NCBI RefSeq assembly: GCF_014235185.1
Contig: NZ_CP060131.1
Coordinates: 5,339,501 to 5,403,500, forward strand
Direction of reading: 5' to 3'
Source: Pseudonocardia petroleophila
GTDB lineage: Bacteria; Actinomycetota; Actinomycetes; Mycobacteriales; Pseudonocardiaceae
DNA: 64,000 bases
A program made the position numbers and the translations under genes. This document shows, one piece after another, positions 15,930-23,324 of this stretch (within the stretch, counting starts at the first letter, position 1; every line of letters begins with the position of its first letter). The notes beneath the pieces are model-generated. The model was not told the DNA's origin. It was given only the letters and a program-made list of their open reading frames with translations, and did not search any database.

Positions 15930-16469
15930 TCAGACCTGGGGGACCAGCGCGGACAGCGCGGCCGAGCCGCGCACCGCGGTGGCGAGGTCGACCAGTGCCG
16001 CACCGTGGCTCGCCGCGAGTGCGGCACTGTCGTCGGTGAGGGTGGTGCGGTCGACGTAGCCGCCGTGGTCGAAGTAGAGCCCGGGGCTGAGCACCTGCAC
16101 CGCGAAGAACCCCGCGAGGACGTTGCGCAGGTCGTTGCTGGCGAGGAAGTGGTGCCCGCTCGCCCCGGTGATCACGGTGGCGGCGACCTTGCCCTGCAGG
16201 GGCTGCGTCCGCTCCCCCCACCGCCCGCGCTCCGTGCCCTCCAGCAGCGTCTTGAGCAGCGCCGAGTACGTGGCGCGGTAGACCGGGCTGCCGAACACGA
16301 CGGCGTCGGCGGCGTCGATCGCGGCCACGACGTCGGCGAGCTCCGCTCCCCCGAGCTCGATCAGGTCGGTCGCCGCCCCGGCCCCCGCGGCCCCCGCCAG
16401 CACCGCCGCGATCGCGGTGCTGGTGCGCCCGCCCGCGTCCGGTCCACCGGCGATCCCCACGACCCTCAT
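15930..16469 (-). CDS. NADPH-dependent FMN reductase (SsuE-like)
   Basis: A 179-aa flavodoxin-fold reductase. MRVVGIAGGPDAGGRTSTAI is the FMN phosphate-binding loop, FGSPVYRATYSALLKTLLE the conserved NADPH_FMN_red segment, and ATVITGASGHHFLASNDLRNVL a later active-site strand. It would supply reduced FMN to a monooxygenase or detoxify electrophiles. Its ATG overlaps the stop of the flavin reductase upstream (ATGA), forming a two-gene operon. No sulfonate monooxygenase lies nearby, so its electron acceptor is unknown. Confidence 0.88.
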   Translation of the reverse strand: MRVVGIAGGPDAGGRTSTAIAAVLAGAAGAGAATDLIELGGAELADVVAAIDAADAVVFGSPVYRATYSALLKTLLEGTERGRWGERTQPLQGKVAATVITGASGHHFLASNDLRNVLAGFFAVQVLSPGLYFDHGGYVDRTTLTDDSAALAASHGAALVDLATAVRGSAALSALVPQV

Positions 16470-16966
16470 CGGCCCTCCCCCGAGGTGACCGCGTAGCGCC
16501 CGCGGTAGAACAGCAGCGGCAGGCGGGCCGCGTCGGCCCCGAGGTCCTGCACCTGACCGACGACGATCGTGTGGTCGCCGCCGTCGAACTCGTCGCGCAG
16601 CGCGCAGTCGATCCACGCGCTGACGCCGTCGAGCACCGGCGCCCCGGACGGGGCGGGCCGCCACGACACGCCGGCGAACTTGTCGACGCCCGACCGCGCG
16701 AAGCCCGAGGACAGCTCCTGGTGGTCGGCGGCCAGGACGTTGACGCAGAACGCCCCGACCTCGCGGATCCGCGGCCACGTCGTGGACGTGCGCGACGGCG
16801 CGAAGCTCACCAGCGGCGGCTCCAGCGACAGCGACGAGAAGGACTGGCAGGTGAAGCCCAGCGGGCCGTCGGGCCCCACGGCGGTGATCACGACGATGCC
16901 GGACACGAAGTGCCCGAGCACGTCCCGCATGACCGCGGGCGACACGGGTCCGGGTGGCGCACTCAT
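16466..16966 (-). CDS. flavin reductase family protein (HpaC/DIM6-NTAB-like)
   Basis: A 166-aa FMN-binding split-barrel reductase. Its MRDVLGHFVSGIVVITAVGPDGPLGFTCQSFSSLSLEPPLVSF N-terminal half is diagnostic of the flavin reductase component of two-component monooxygenases. DGGDHTIVVGQV carries the conserved GDH motif near residue 130. It makes free reduced flavin from NAD(P)H. First gene of an operon with the SsuE-like reductase; two flavin reductases in tandem without an oxygenase is unusual. It is divergent from the rifampin-phosphotransferase-like gene, sharing an 81-bp control region. Confidence 0.9.
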   Translation of the reverse strand: MSAPPGPVSPAVMRDVLGHFVSGIVVITAVGPDGPLGFTCQSFSSLSLEPPLVSFAPSRTSTTWPRIREVGAFCVNVLAADHQELSSGFARSGVDKFAGVSWRPAPSGAPVLDGVSAWIDCALRDEFDGGDHTIVVGQVQDLGADAARLPLLFYRGRYAVTSGEGR

Positions 16967-17006
16967 GACCCGACCCTAACCAACTTCCGGCGCCACGAGT
17001 AATTCA

Positions 17007-17042
17007 TCAACCGTTGAACTGCAGCCCGTGCGGCGCTACCGT
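17007..17042 (+). promoter_or_regulatory. leaderless promoter with overlapping palindrome
   Basis: TTGAAC (17014-17019), a 17-bp spacer and TACCGT (17037-17042), 5 nt before the ATG at 17048, form a near-ideal leaderless actinobacterial promoter. TCAAC-C-GTTGA (17007-17017), nested in TTCA..TGAA, overlaps the -35 and resembles a MarR-type operator. It could co-regulate the divergent flavin reductase operon. The 19-bp rifamycin-associated element described for other rph genes was not seen. Confidence 0.6.
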
Positions 17043-17047
17043 GGCCC

Positions 17048-19585
17048 ATGGCCACCGTTCTCGGTCTCGACCAGGCGGACGACCCCGCCCTCGTCGGCGG
17101 GAAGGCGGCGAACCTGCGCGCCCTGACCGCCGCCGGGTTCGCCGTGCCCGACGGGTTCTGCGTCACCACCGACGCCTACGCGCGGGTGGCCCGCGACCTC
17201 CCGCCCGGGGGCGAGCGCGCCGCGCTGCTGGCCGCCGCCGTGCCCGCGGACGTCGCCGCGGAGATCACGGCCGCCTACGCCGCGCTCGGCCCGGACGTCC
17301 CCGTCGCCGTGCGCTCGTCGGCGACCGCGGAGGACCTCGCCGACGCCAGCTCCGCCGGGCAGCAGGACACGTTCCTGCACGTCGTGGGCCCGGACGCGGT
17401 GCTCGACGCCGTGCGTCGCTGCTGGGCGTCGCTGTGGAACGACCGGGCCGTGCACTACCGTGCCGCGGCCGATCGGGACGGGGGCGACGACGTCCGCCTC
17501 GCCGTCGTGGTGCAGCGGATGGTCGACGCGCGGGTCGCCGGGGTGCTGTTCACCGCCGACCCGGTCAGCGGGCGCCGCACCCGCAGCGTCCTCGACGCCG
17601 CGCCGGGACTCGGGGAGTCGGTCGTGTCCGGGGCGGTCGACCCCGACCACGTCGTCGTCGAGGGCGGGGTGGTGACCGAGCGGCGCACCGGCCGGAAGGC
17701 CGTGGCGGTCCGCGGGGTGTCCGGCGGCGGCACCGAGCGCGTGCCGGCCGCCGATCCGGACGCCCCCTGCCTGACCGACGCGCAGGTCCACGCCCTGGTG
17801 GCGCTGGGCCGACGGGTCGAGGCCCGGTTCGGGGCGCCGCAGGACCTCGAGTTCGCGATCGACGCGGCCGGCACCGTCTGGCTCACCCAGGCCCGGCCGA
17901 TCACCACCCTGTACCCGCAGCCCCCCGGCCGCGGGCGGGTGTTCTTCTGCGTCAGCCTCGCGCAGGGGCTGACCCGGCCGATCACCCCGATGGGCCTGTC
18001 CGCGTTCCGGGTGATCGGCTCGGCGATCGCGGCCGGGGCGTTCCGCGTGCCCGTCGCCGACCCCACCGCCGGGCCGCCCGCGTTCGCGACGATCGGGGCA
18101 CGGGCGTTCGTCGACGTCACCGCCGTGCTGCGCAGCCGGGCGGGGCGGGCGCTGGTGCCGCGCGCGCTCGACGTGATGGAGGCGCGGTCGGCGGTGGTGC
18201 TGCGCGGGCTGTTCGACGACCCGGACCTCGCGGTGCGGCGCGGGTCGGTGCTGCCGGTCGTCCGCGCGGTCGCCGGGGTGCTCACCCGGTTCCGGGTGCC
18301 ACCGCTGGTGCTGCGCTCGCTGGCGTCGCCCGCGGCGGGACGGCGGCACGTCGACCGGGTCGGCGCGCGGCTCGGGACCCTCACCGCGGTCGACCCCGGC
18401 GCGTCCCCCGTGCAGCGGCTCGACCACGTCGAACGGGTGCTGACGGGGGTCTTCCCGGTGCTGCCGTCGACCGCGCCGGTCGCCGCGGCCGGGTTCCTGA
18501 TGCTCGCGCTCGCCCGGAGGCTGGCCGGGCCCGACCTCGACGACCGCCGCACGCACGAGGTGCTGCGCTCGCTGCCGCACAACGTCACCACGGAGATGGA
18601 CCTGGAGCTGTGGGCCGCGGCCACCCGGATCCGGGCCGACGCGGCGTCGGCCGACGCCCTGCGCCGCGGGCTCCCGCGGCCCTGGCCGCCGGTCCTCGCC
18701 CGCGAGGTCGACGGGTTCCTGCGGCGGCACGGGCACCGGGCCGTCGCCGAGATCGACGTGGGGATGCCGCGGTGGTCCGACGACCCCGCCCACGTCCTCG
18801 GCGTGCTCGCCAACTACCTGCGGCTCGACGACCCCGACCGCGCCCCGGACGCCGTGTTCGCCCGCGGGGCCCGCGCGGCGGACGAGGCCGTGGCCGGGGT
18901 CGTCGCGGCGGTGCGGCGGCGGTCGCGGGTGCGCGCCGCGGTGGTGGCGTTCGCGCTGGGCCGGACGCGCCGGCTCACCGGGATGCGCGAGACGCACAAG
19001 GACCTCCTGGTCCGGCTCCTCGCGCACGCCCGCGCCCAGCTCGCCGTCCTCGGCGCGGAGCTCGCCGCGCGCGGCCTGCTCGACGCGGCCGACGACGTCT
19101 TCCTCCTGGACCTGCCGCAGGTGCGGAGCGCGCTGGGCGGCGCCGACCACCGGTCCGCGGTCCGCGACCGCCGCGCCGAGTACGCCGGGGAGCTGCGCCG
19201 CAGGCGCGTGCCGCGGGTCCTGCGCTCCGACGGCACCGAGCCCGAGGCCCTGGCCGCCCGGCCACCGGACGGGGCGCTGGTCGGGACGCCCGCGTCGGCC
19301 GGCGTGGTCACGGCCCCGGTGCGGGTGGTGCTGGATCCGGTCGGGGCGCACCTGGAGCCCGGCGAGATCCTCGTCGTGCCGTCCACCGATCCCGGCTGGA
19401 CGCCGCTGTTCCTCACCGCGGGCGGACTGGTCATGGAGATGGGCGGCTCCAACTCCCACGGCGCGGTGGTCGCGCGGGAGTACGGCATCCCCGCCGTCGT
19501 CGGGGTGCCGGACGCGACGCTGCGGCTGACCACGGGCGAGGTGGTCACCGTGGACGGGGCCGCGGGTGCGGTGACCCTGCCCTGA
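17048..19585 (+). CDS. rifampin phosphotransferase-like PEP-synthase-family enzyme
   Basis: An 845-aa three-domain phosphotransferase. The N-terminal ATP-binding domain has VGGKAANLRALTAAGFAVPDGFCVTTDAY, AVRSSATAEDLADASSAGQQDTFL and VLFTADPVSGRRT. QDLEFAIDAAGTVWLTQARPITTLYP ends this domain near residue 300. A long middle domain (~310-740) follows, in the place of the drug-binding domain, then a C-terminal swivelling phosphohistidine domain with GGSNSHGAVVAREYGIPAVVG (His804). Length and order match rifampin phosphotransferase (about 865 aa) rather than PEP synthase, which carries a PEP-binding TIM barrel. It would inactivate rifamycins by C21 phosphorylation, but paralogues of unknown substrate are common. 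Confidence 0.8.
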   Translation: MATVLGLDQADDPALVGGKAANLRALTAAGFAVPDGFCVTTDAYARVARDLPPGGERAALLAAAVPADVAAEITAAYAALGPDVPVAVRSSATAEDLADASSAGQQDTFLHVVGPDAVLDAVRRCWASLWNDRAVHYRAAADRDGGDDVRLAVVVQRMVDARVAGVLFTADPVSGRRTRSVLDAAPGLGESVVSGAVDPDHVVVEGGVVTERRTGRKAVAVRGVSGGGTERVPAADPDAPCLTDAQVHALVALGRRVEARFGAPQDLEFAIDAAGTVWLTQARPITTLYPQPPGRGRVFFCVSLAQGLTRPITPMGLSAFRVIGSAIAAGAFRVPVADPTAGPPAFATIGARAFVDVTAVLRSRAGRALVPRALDVMEARSAVVLRGLFDDPDLAVRRGSVLPVVRAVAGVLTRFRVPPLVLRSLASPAAGRRHVDRVGARLGTLTAVDPGASPVQRLDHVERVLTGVFPVLPSTAPVAAAGFLMLALARRLAGPDLDDRRTHEVLRSLPHNVTTEMDLELWAAATRIRADAASADALRRGLPRPWPPVLAREVDGFLRRHGHRAVAEIDVGMPRWSDDPAHVLGVLANYLRLDDPDRAPDAVFARGARAADEAVAGVVAAVRRRSRVRAAVVAFALGRTRRLTGMRETHKDLLVRLLAHARAQLAVLGAELAARGLLDAADDVFLLDLPQVRSALGGADHRSAVRDRRAEYAGELRRRRVPRVLRSDGTEPEALAARPPDGALVGTPASAGVVTAPVRVVLDPVGAHLEPGEILVVPSTDPGWTPLFLTAGGLVMEMGGSNSHGAVVAREYGIPAVVGVPDATLRLTTGEVVTVDGAAGAVTLP

Positions 19586-19588
19586 GCC

Positions 19589-19604
19589 GTCTCGTTTCTG
19601 AGAC
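19589..19604. terminator. small hairpin after the phosphotransferase gene
   Basis: GTCTC-GTTTCT-GAGAC lies 3 bp after the stop codon. The stem is only 5 bp; a stronger hairpin follows at 19671. Confidence 0.45.
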
Positions 19605-19670
19605 ACCTCGTCCGCGGATCGTGCACGACACTGTGCCGGTGTCCCGCCCGAAGCGGACACGAGAACCGTT

Positions 19671-19778
19671 CCGCCGCCCATCTCGCGGGTGGGCGGCGGA
19701 CGGTCTCCTCCCCGTCACCGGTGCATCCGGTCACCGGCCCGCAACGAGAACACGCCGGGCCGCGTGTGCGGCCCGGCG
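19671..19778. terminator. two strong GC hairpins between convergent genes
   Basis: CCGCCGCCCA (19671-19680) pairs perfectly with TGGGCGGCGG (19690-19699). CGCCGGGCCGC (19753-19763) pairs perfectly with GCGGCCCGGCG (19768-19778) around a 4-nt loop. They sit between the rightward phosphotransferase gene and the leftward secreted-protein gene and should terminate both. Confidence 0.8.
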
Positions 19779-19845
19779 CGAGTTCCCCGGTCGGACTACG
19801 GGGACGTCAGGCGTCCCCGGCACGACTCCTCGAACTGGAGGACTC

Positions 19846-20196
19846 TCAGTCCTCGAAGTTCGCCTGGTTCACGCTGTCGTCGTTGACGCAGGCGGCGGAG
19901 CCGTCGGCGTCGGCGTCGGCAGCACCGGTGCCCAGGATGCCCAGGATGTTGCCGATGCCCGCGGCGACGGGGATCGCCGGGCAGACGTTGACGTCGTTGA
20001 GGGCGTTGACGTCGCCGACGTTGACGAGGCCCACCTGCGAGCTGTCGCGGTCGTTGTCGACGCGGTTGACCTGACGGTCGTTGTTGCCGTCACGGTCGCC
20101 GTCCCAGCCGCCCTTGTCCCCGGCGAAGGCGAGCGGGCTCACCGCGAGCAGACCAGCGGCGGTTGCGGCAACGAGGATGCCAGCCTTCTTCAGCAC
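19846..20196 (-). CDS. small secreted protein, rodlin-like
   Basis: A 116-aa exported protein. The signal peptide LKKAGILVAATAAGLLAVSPLAFAG is followed by an Asp/Asn-rich segment and QVGLVNVGDVNALNDVNVCPAIPVAAGIGNILGILG. It ends CVNDDSVNQANFED, with two cysteines in the mature part. The LKKA..AA signal and the hydrophobic LVN..LND repeats resemble rodlins and related small surface proteins of mycelial actinomycetes, which coat aerial structures. That is a resemblance only. The GTG at 20196 has AGGAGAA 8 nt upstream; a longer in-frame start at 20295 lacks one and would bury the signal peptide. Confidence 0.75.
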   Translation of the reverse strand: MLKKAGILVAATAAGLLAVSPLAFAGDKGGWDGDRDGNNDRQVNRVDNDRDSSQVGLVNVGDVNALNDVNVCPAIPVAAGIGNILGILGTGAADADADGSAACVNDDSVNQANFED

Positions 20197-20574
20197 AGTA
20201 CTTCTCCTGTCGAGTGATCCGAATGCCAGCCTGTGAGGGGGAGCCTCGCTGACAGGAAGAAAGCTATCCGGATTCACCCGCGGCACCACTATCAACTACC
20301 ACCATCGGATGAAGACAAATACTCGACGTGAGGATACTCGTCTATTCCGGGAGGCTCCCGCTCCCGGAATACCCCCGGGTCACCGCGTTACCGTCACTCT
20401 CCGCACCTGCGCATCACCCGATCGTCCGAACATCGAATCCCGGAACTACGCACCGTGTTGCACCCCCCGAACGGGGATCACCCGTCACCCGGGTCGAAGG
20501 GGGCCCGAAGAGGGGGTTGACGGGTCGAATTGACGGTGCGTCGTGCATTTCCGGCCCCGATCGGTCCGCCCCGG
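20197..20574. other. non-coding interval with a strong hairpin
   Basis: This 378-bp interval is the upstream region of the rodlin-like gene and the downstream region of the next secreted-protein gene. TATTCCGGGAG (20343-20353) and CTCCCGGAATA (20361-20371) form a perfect 11-bp stem with a 7-nt loop. It is a probable terminator for the gene ending at 20575. The DNA is less GC-rich than its surroundings around 20285-20345. No coding region is supported. Confidence 0.6.
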
Positions 20575-21441
20575 TCAGGACAGCGGCGGAATACTGGGGA
20601 ACTTCGGCAGCTTCGGGACCAGATCCGTGACCGGGTCGAGCACCTCGAGGCGCTCCACCTCGCCGCACGCCACGAGCGTGTAGCTCACCGGGTTGACGGG
20701 CAGCGCCGTCGCGGTGGAGAAGTCGTGCTGGACCTCGCGGATCGAGATCGTCCCGGCCTGCAGCGTGTAGCGGGCCCCGAGCGGGTTGGCCGCCGAGAGC
20801 GTGCCGTTGCCGTCCTCGTCGACGTCCCACTCCCCGATGGTCTGGTCCGAGGGCAGCGGGTTGGTGCCGTCGAGGATGCAGGGGTTGTTGTTCGTCGCGC
20901 TGCTCGTCGCGCCGTAGAAGAAGCTGACGTAGCGCGAGTCCGGGTCCAGGCCCGTGGCCGTCGCGACGACGCGCTCGGCGTCGATCGTGGCGCTGCCGGT
21001 GACGCCGGACCCGTTCTTCTCCAGCAGGGTCACGTCGGTGGAGCCGGCCTCGGCCGCGGGGAGTGCGGCGGCGGACTGCTCCTGCTCCGCCTCCTCCGTG
21101 GCGACCGCACCGCTGTCCTCGACGACGTCGGCCCCGGTGACGGGGGCGGAGTCCGCGTCCGGGTCGGAGTCGGTGGACGCGTCGGTGTCCTCGGCCGTGT
21201 CGTCGGCCGCGTCGGAGGGGTCCGGGCCGGTGCCCAGCGCCGAGCCGAGCAGCGTGCCGGCGTCGTCGACGGGCGCGGGCGGCGGCGGGTCGTCGTCGGC
21301 GAGGGCCACACCGGGGCCCGCGACGAGCAGGGCCGCCGCGAGCGCCATCGGGGCCGCCGGGGCGAGCCCGAGGGACGCCCGGGGCGCGGCGTGCCGCGGT
21401 CGGCCGGGGCGGGGGACGGGACGGAGCCGGTGACGGCCCAT
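20575..21441 (-). CDS. secreted acidic protein with a C-terminal beta-rich domain
   Basis: A 288-aa exported protein. An Arg-rich N-terminus and hydrophobic core (PMALAAALLVAGPGVALA) are followed by a ~90-residue Asp/Ser/Thr/Pro low-complexity linker (TEDTDASTDSDPDADSAP). A folded domain covers about residues 135-280: VTLLEKNGSGVTGSATI, VVATATGLDPDSRYVSFFYG, GEWDVDEDGNGTLSA, SYTLVACGEV. The domain order recalls CHRD or Cu/Zn-SOD-like extracellular beta-sandwiches, but no metal ligands are evident. Its function is unknown. It is neighbour to another exported protein on the same strand. Confidence 0.75.
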   Translation of the reverse strand: MGRHRLRPVPRPGRPRHAAPRASLGLAPAAPMALAAALLVAGPGVALADDDPPPPAPVDDAGTLLGSALGTGPDPSDAADDTAEDTDASTDSDPDADSAPVTGADVVEDSGAVATEEAEQEQSAAALPAAEAGSTDVTLLEKNGSGVTGSATIDAERVVATATGLDPDSRYVSFFYGATSSATNNNPCILDGTNPLPSDQTIGEWDVDEDGNGTLSAANPLGARYTLQAGTISIREVQHDFSTATALPVNPVSYTLVACGEVERLEVLDPVTDLVPKLPKFPSIPPLS

Positions 21442-21719
21442 GGCTGGTCTCCTTCCACCCTCGGGAAGGATTCGTCGCGGGGAGCGTCCGAGGGCTGGGA
21501 ACCGACCGTACGAACGGGCGCGGGACCGTGGCCGAATCTGAGAACGGAGGTTGCGTCCGCACGGCCAGATGCCGTCGTGGCGCGACGACCGACGGCCCGG
21601 ATGACCCGATCGGCTCAGCGCGGTGCGCCGTACGCCGAGAGCGTTCTCAGGAACGCCGTTCGTCGCGACCGGCGGGCGTCCAGGGCGCTCGGTGTGGTCA
21701 ACGAGCGAACCCCCTCCCC

Positions 21720-22169
21720 GTGACGCCCGATGTCGCTACGGTCTACGACTGGTGCGGTGGCCACGCCGCCCTGCTCCGCCTCACGGAGGTGCTCACCGAC
21801 CCCGTCCTCGAACCGGTGTTCCGCCACATGAGCCCCGACCACCGCGAGCACGTCGCCCGCTGGCTCGGAGAGGTCTTCGGCGGCCCGCCCGACTACACCG
21901 ACCACCTCGGCGGCTACCCCGCGATGCTCGCCCACCACATCGGGCTGGCCGTCACCGAGGAGCAGCGGTCGCGCTGGGCGGCGCTCATCGCGGGCAGCGC
22001 CGACGAGGCCGGGCTGCCCGACGACCCGGAGTTCCGGTCGGCCCTGGTCGCCTACGTCGAGTGGGGCACCCGGATCGCGCGGGCGAACTCCGCGCCGGAC
22101 GCGGCGCCGCCGCCGGACCTGCCCGCCCCGCGCTGGGGCTGGGGCGAGGCCCCTCCGTACACCGGGTGA
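21720..22169 (+). CDS. group II truncated hemoglobin (GlbO-like)
   Basis: A 149-aa 2-on-2 globin. It shows YDWCGGHAALLRLTEVLTDPVLEPVF, HREHVARWLGEVFGGP, and YPAMLAHHIGLAVTEEQRSRW. The His of the LAHH segment fits the proximal F8 ligand, and the WaaLiagsadeaG stretch carries the conserved Trp of group II. Such proteins bind O2/NO/H2O2 and are linked to oxidative or nitrosative stress. The GTG at 21720 is chosen by homology length; there is no clear Shine-Dalgarno. The proline-rich C-terminal tail is variable in the family. It converges with the idi gene 4 bp away. Confidence 0.85.
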   Translation: MTPDVATVYDWCGGHAALLRLTEVLTDPVLEPVFRHMSPDHREHVARWLGEVFGGPPDYTDHLGGYPAMLAHHIGLAVTEEQRSRWAALIAGSADEAGLPDDPEFRSALVAYVEWGTRIARANSAPDAAPPPDLPAPRWGWGEAPPYTG

Positions 22170-22173
22170 GCGG

Positions 22174-22722
22174 TCAGCCCGTGCGCCGCGTGCGGGGGTC
22201 GCCGCCCAGGTCGGCGAGCAGCGGGGCCTGCAGCGCGGCCCAGGGCGACAGCTCCCCCGCCGCGGCGGCGTCGAGGAACCGCTCCCAGCCCCACCACTCC
22301 CACGCCTCGACCTCGCCCGGTCGCGGGCGGGGGTCGGCGTCGAGGGTGCAGACGAAGACGGGGCAGAACTCGTGCTCCTCGATCCCGCCCGCGTCGGACG
22401 CCCGGTAGCCGAAGTCGGGCAGGACCAGGCGCAGGTCGTGCGCGCGCACGCCGAGCTCGTGGTCGAGCCGCCGGTGCACCGCGTCGGCCAGGTCCTCCCC
22501 CGGCGCCGGGTGCCCGCAGCACGTCCCCGTCCAGACCAGCGGGAACGCGCGCTTGTCCCGCGCCCGCTGCGTCACCAGCAGGCGGCCGGCGGCGTCGAAC
22601 CCGTAGCAGGAGAACGCCAGGTGCCGCGGCGTGCTGGGGCCGTGGACGGTGGCCTTGTCGGCGACGCCGACCGGGCGCCCGTCGTCGTCGACGAGGACGA
22701 CCTGCTCGGGGGTGGGAGGCAT
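22174..22722 (-). CDS. idi: isopentenyl-diphosphate delta-isomerase (type I)
   Basis: A 182-aa Nudix-fold enzyme that interconverts IPP and DMAPP for terpenoid synthesis. Signature pieces are HLAFSCYGFDAAGRLLVTQRARDKRAFPLVWTGTCCGHPAPGE with the catalytic Cys in TGTCCGHP, AVHRRLDHELG, and the metal-binding HEFCPVF segment. The length is typical (180-200 aa). No other isoprenoid gene is adjacent. It is followed on the same strand by nothing further, and the truncated-hemoglobin gene converges. Confidence 0.95.
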   Translation of the reverse strand: MPPTPEQVVLVDDDGRPVGVADKATVHGPSTPRHLAFSCYGFDAAGRLLVTQRARDKRAFPLVWTGTCCGHPAPGEDLADAVHRRLDHELGVRAHDLRLVLPDFGYRASDAGGIEEHEFCPVFVCTLDADPRPRPGEVEAWEWWGWERFLDAAAAGELSPWAALQAPLLADLGGDPRTRRTG

Positions 22723-22746
22723 GGCGTCCAGCCTGCCACCGCGGCG

Positions 22747-23289
22747 TCAGGCCCGCCCTCCCACCGTGTCCCGCCCCACCGGGCCGCGCAGCACCATCCC
22801 CCGCAGCAGCGCGGCCTGCCCGACGTGCTGCAGGTCGTCGTTCACGACGCTGACCAGCCGAACCCCGAGCGTGACGGGCGGATCCCACTCCTCGTCGACG
22901 ACCCGGTCGAGGTCGGTGGCGGTCAGCGTCGCCAGGTACTCCCCGGTCCGGTCGAGGACGGCGTCGAGGTAGCCGGTGAGCAGGTCGGGCCCGTCGGGAC
23001 GGACCGCGGCGACGTCGTCGGCGTCCTGGCCGTAGCCGATCTCGGCGTCGTCGAACGGGAGCGCGAAACGCGCCGCCCAGCCCTGCCGGGTCCACACCTG
23101 CTCGCTCCCCGCGACGCCGGCCACGTGGTCGTCCTGCACGCGGGCGAGGTGCCAGACCAGCCAGGCGACGGTGTTGGCCGACGGGTCGGCGCGCCACGCC
23201 AGCTGCTCGGGGGTGAGGTCCGCGACGGCGGCGTGCGCGCCGCCGCGGACCCGGGTCAAGGCGTCGGCGAGGACGTCGATGGCGTTCAT
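22747..23289 (-). CDS. DinB/DUF664-family protein
   Basis: A 180-aa four-helix-bundle protein of the DinB/mycothiol-dependent group. It reads EQLAWRADPSANTVAWLVWHLARVQDDHVAGVAG, with metal-binding His residues in LVWHLARVQDDH, and a third candidate His in VNDDLQHVGQ. Members bind Zn or Ni, and several use mycothiol in isomerase or transferase reactions. The substrate is unknown. It lies 24 bp upstream of idi on the same strand, so the two are probably co-transcribed. Confidence 0.85.
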   Translation of the reverse strand: MNAIDVLADALTRVRGGAHAAVADLTPEQLAWRADPSANTVAWLVWHLARVQDDHVAGVAGSEQVWTRQGWAARFALPFDDAEIGYGQDADDVAAVRPDGPDLLTGYLDAVLDRTGEYLATLTATDLDRVVDEEWDPPVTLGVRLVSVVNDDLQHVGQAALLRGMVLRGPVGRDTVGGRA

Positions 23290-23324
23290 CCCCCGAGGAT
23301 GCCCCCTACGGGAGGTGCCCGGCC

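Noticed and set aside
16967..17047. Rifamycin-associated element upstream of the Rph-like gene
   Set aside because: The described 19-bp element with GGGGCTTGCGG..-type arms is absent; a different palindrome is present.
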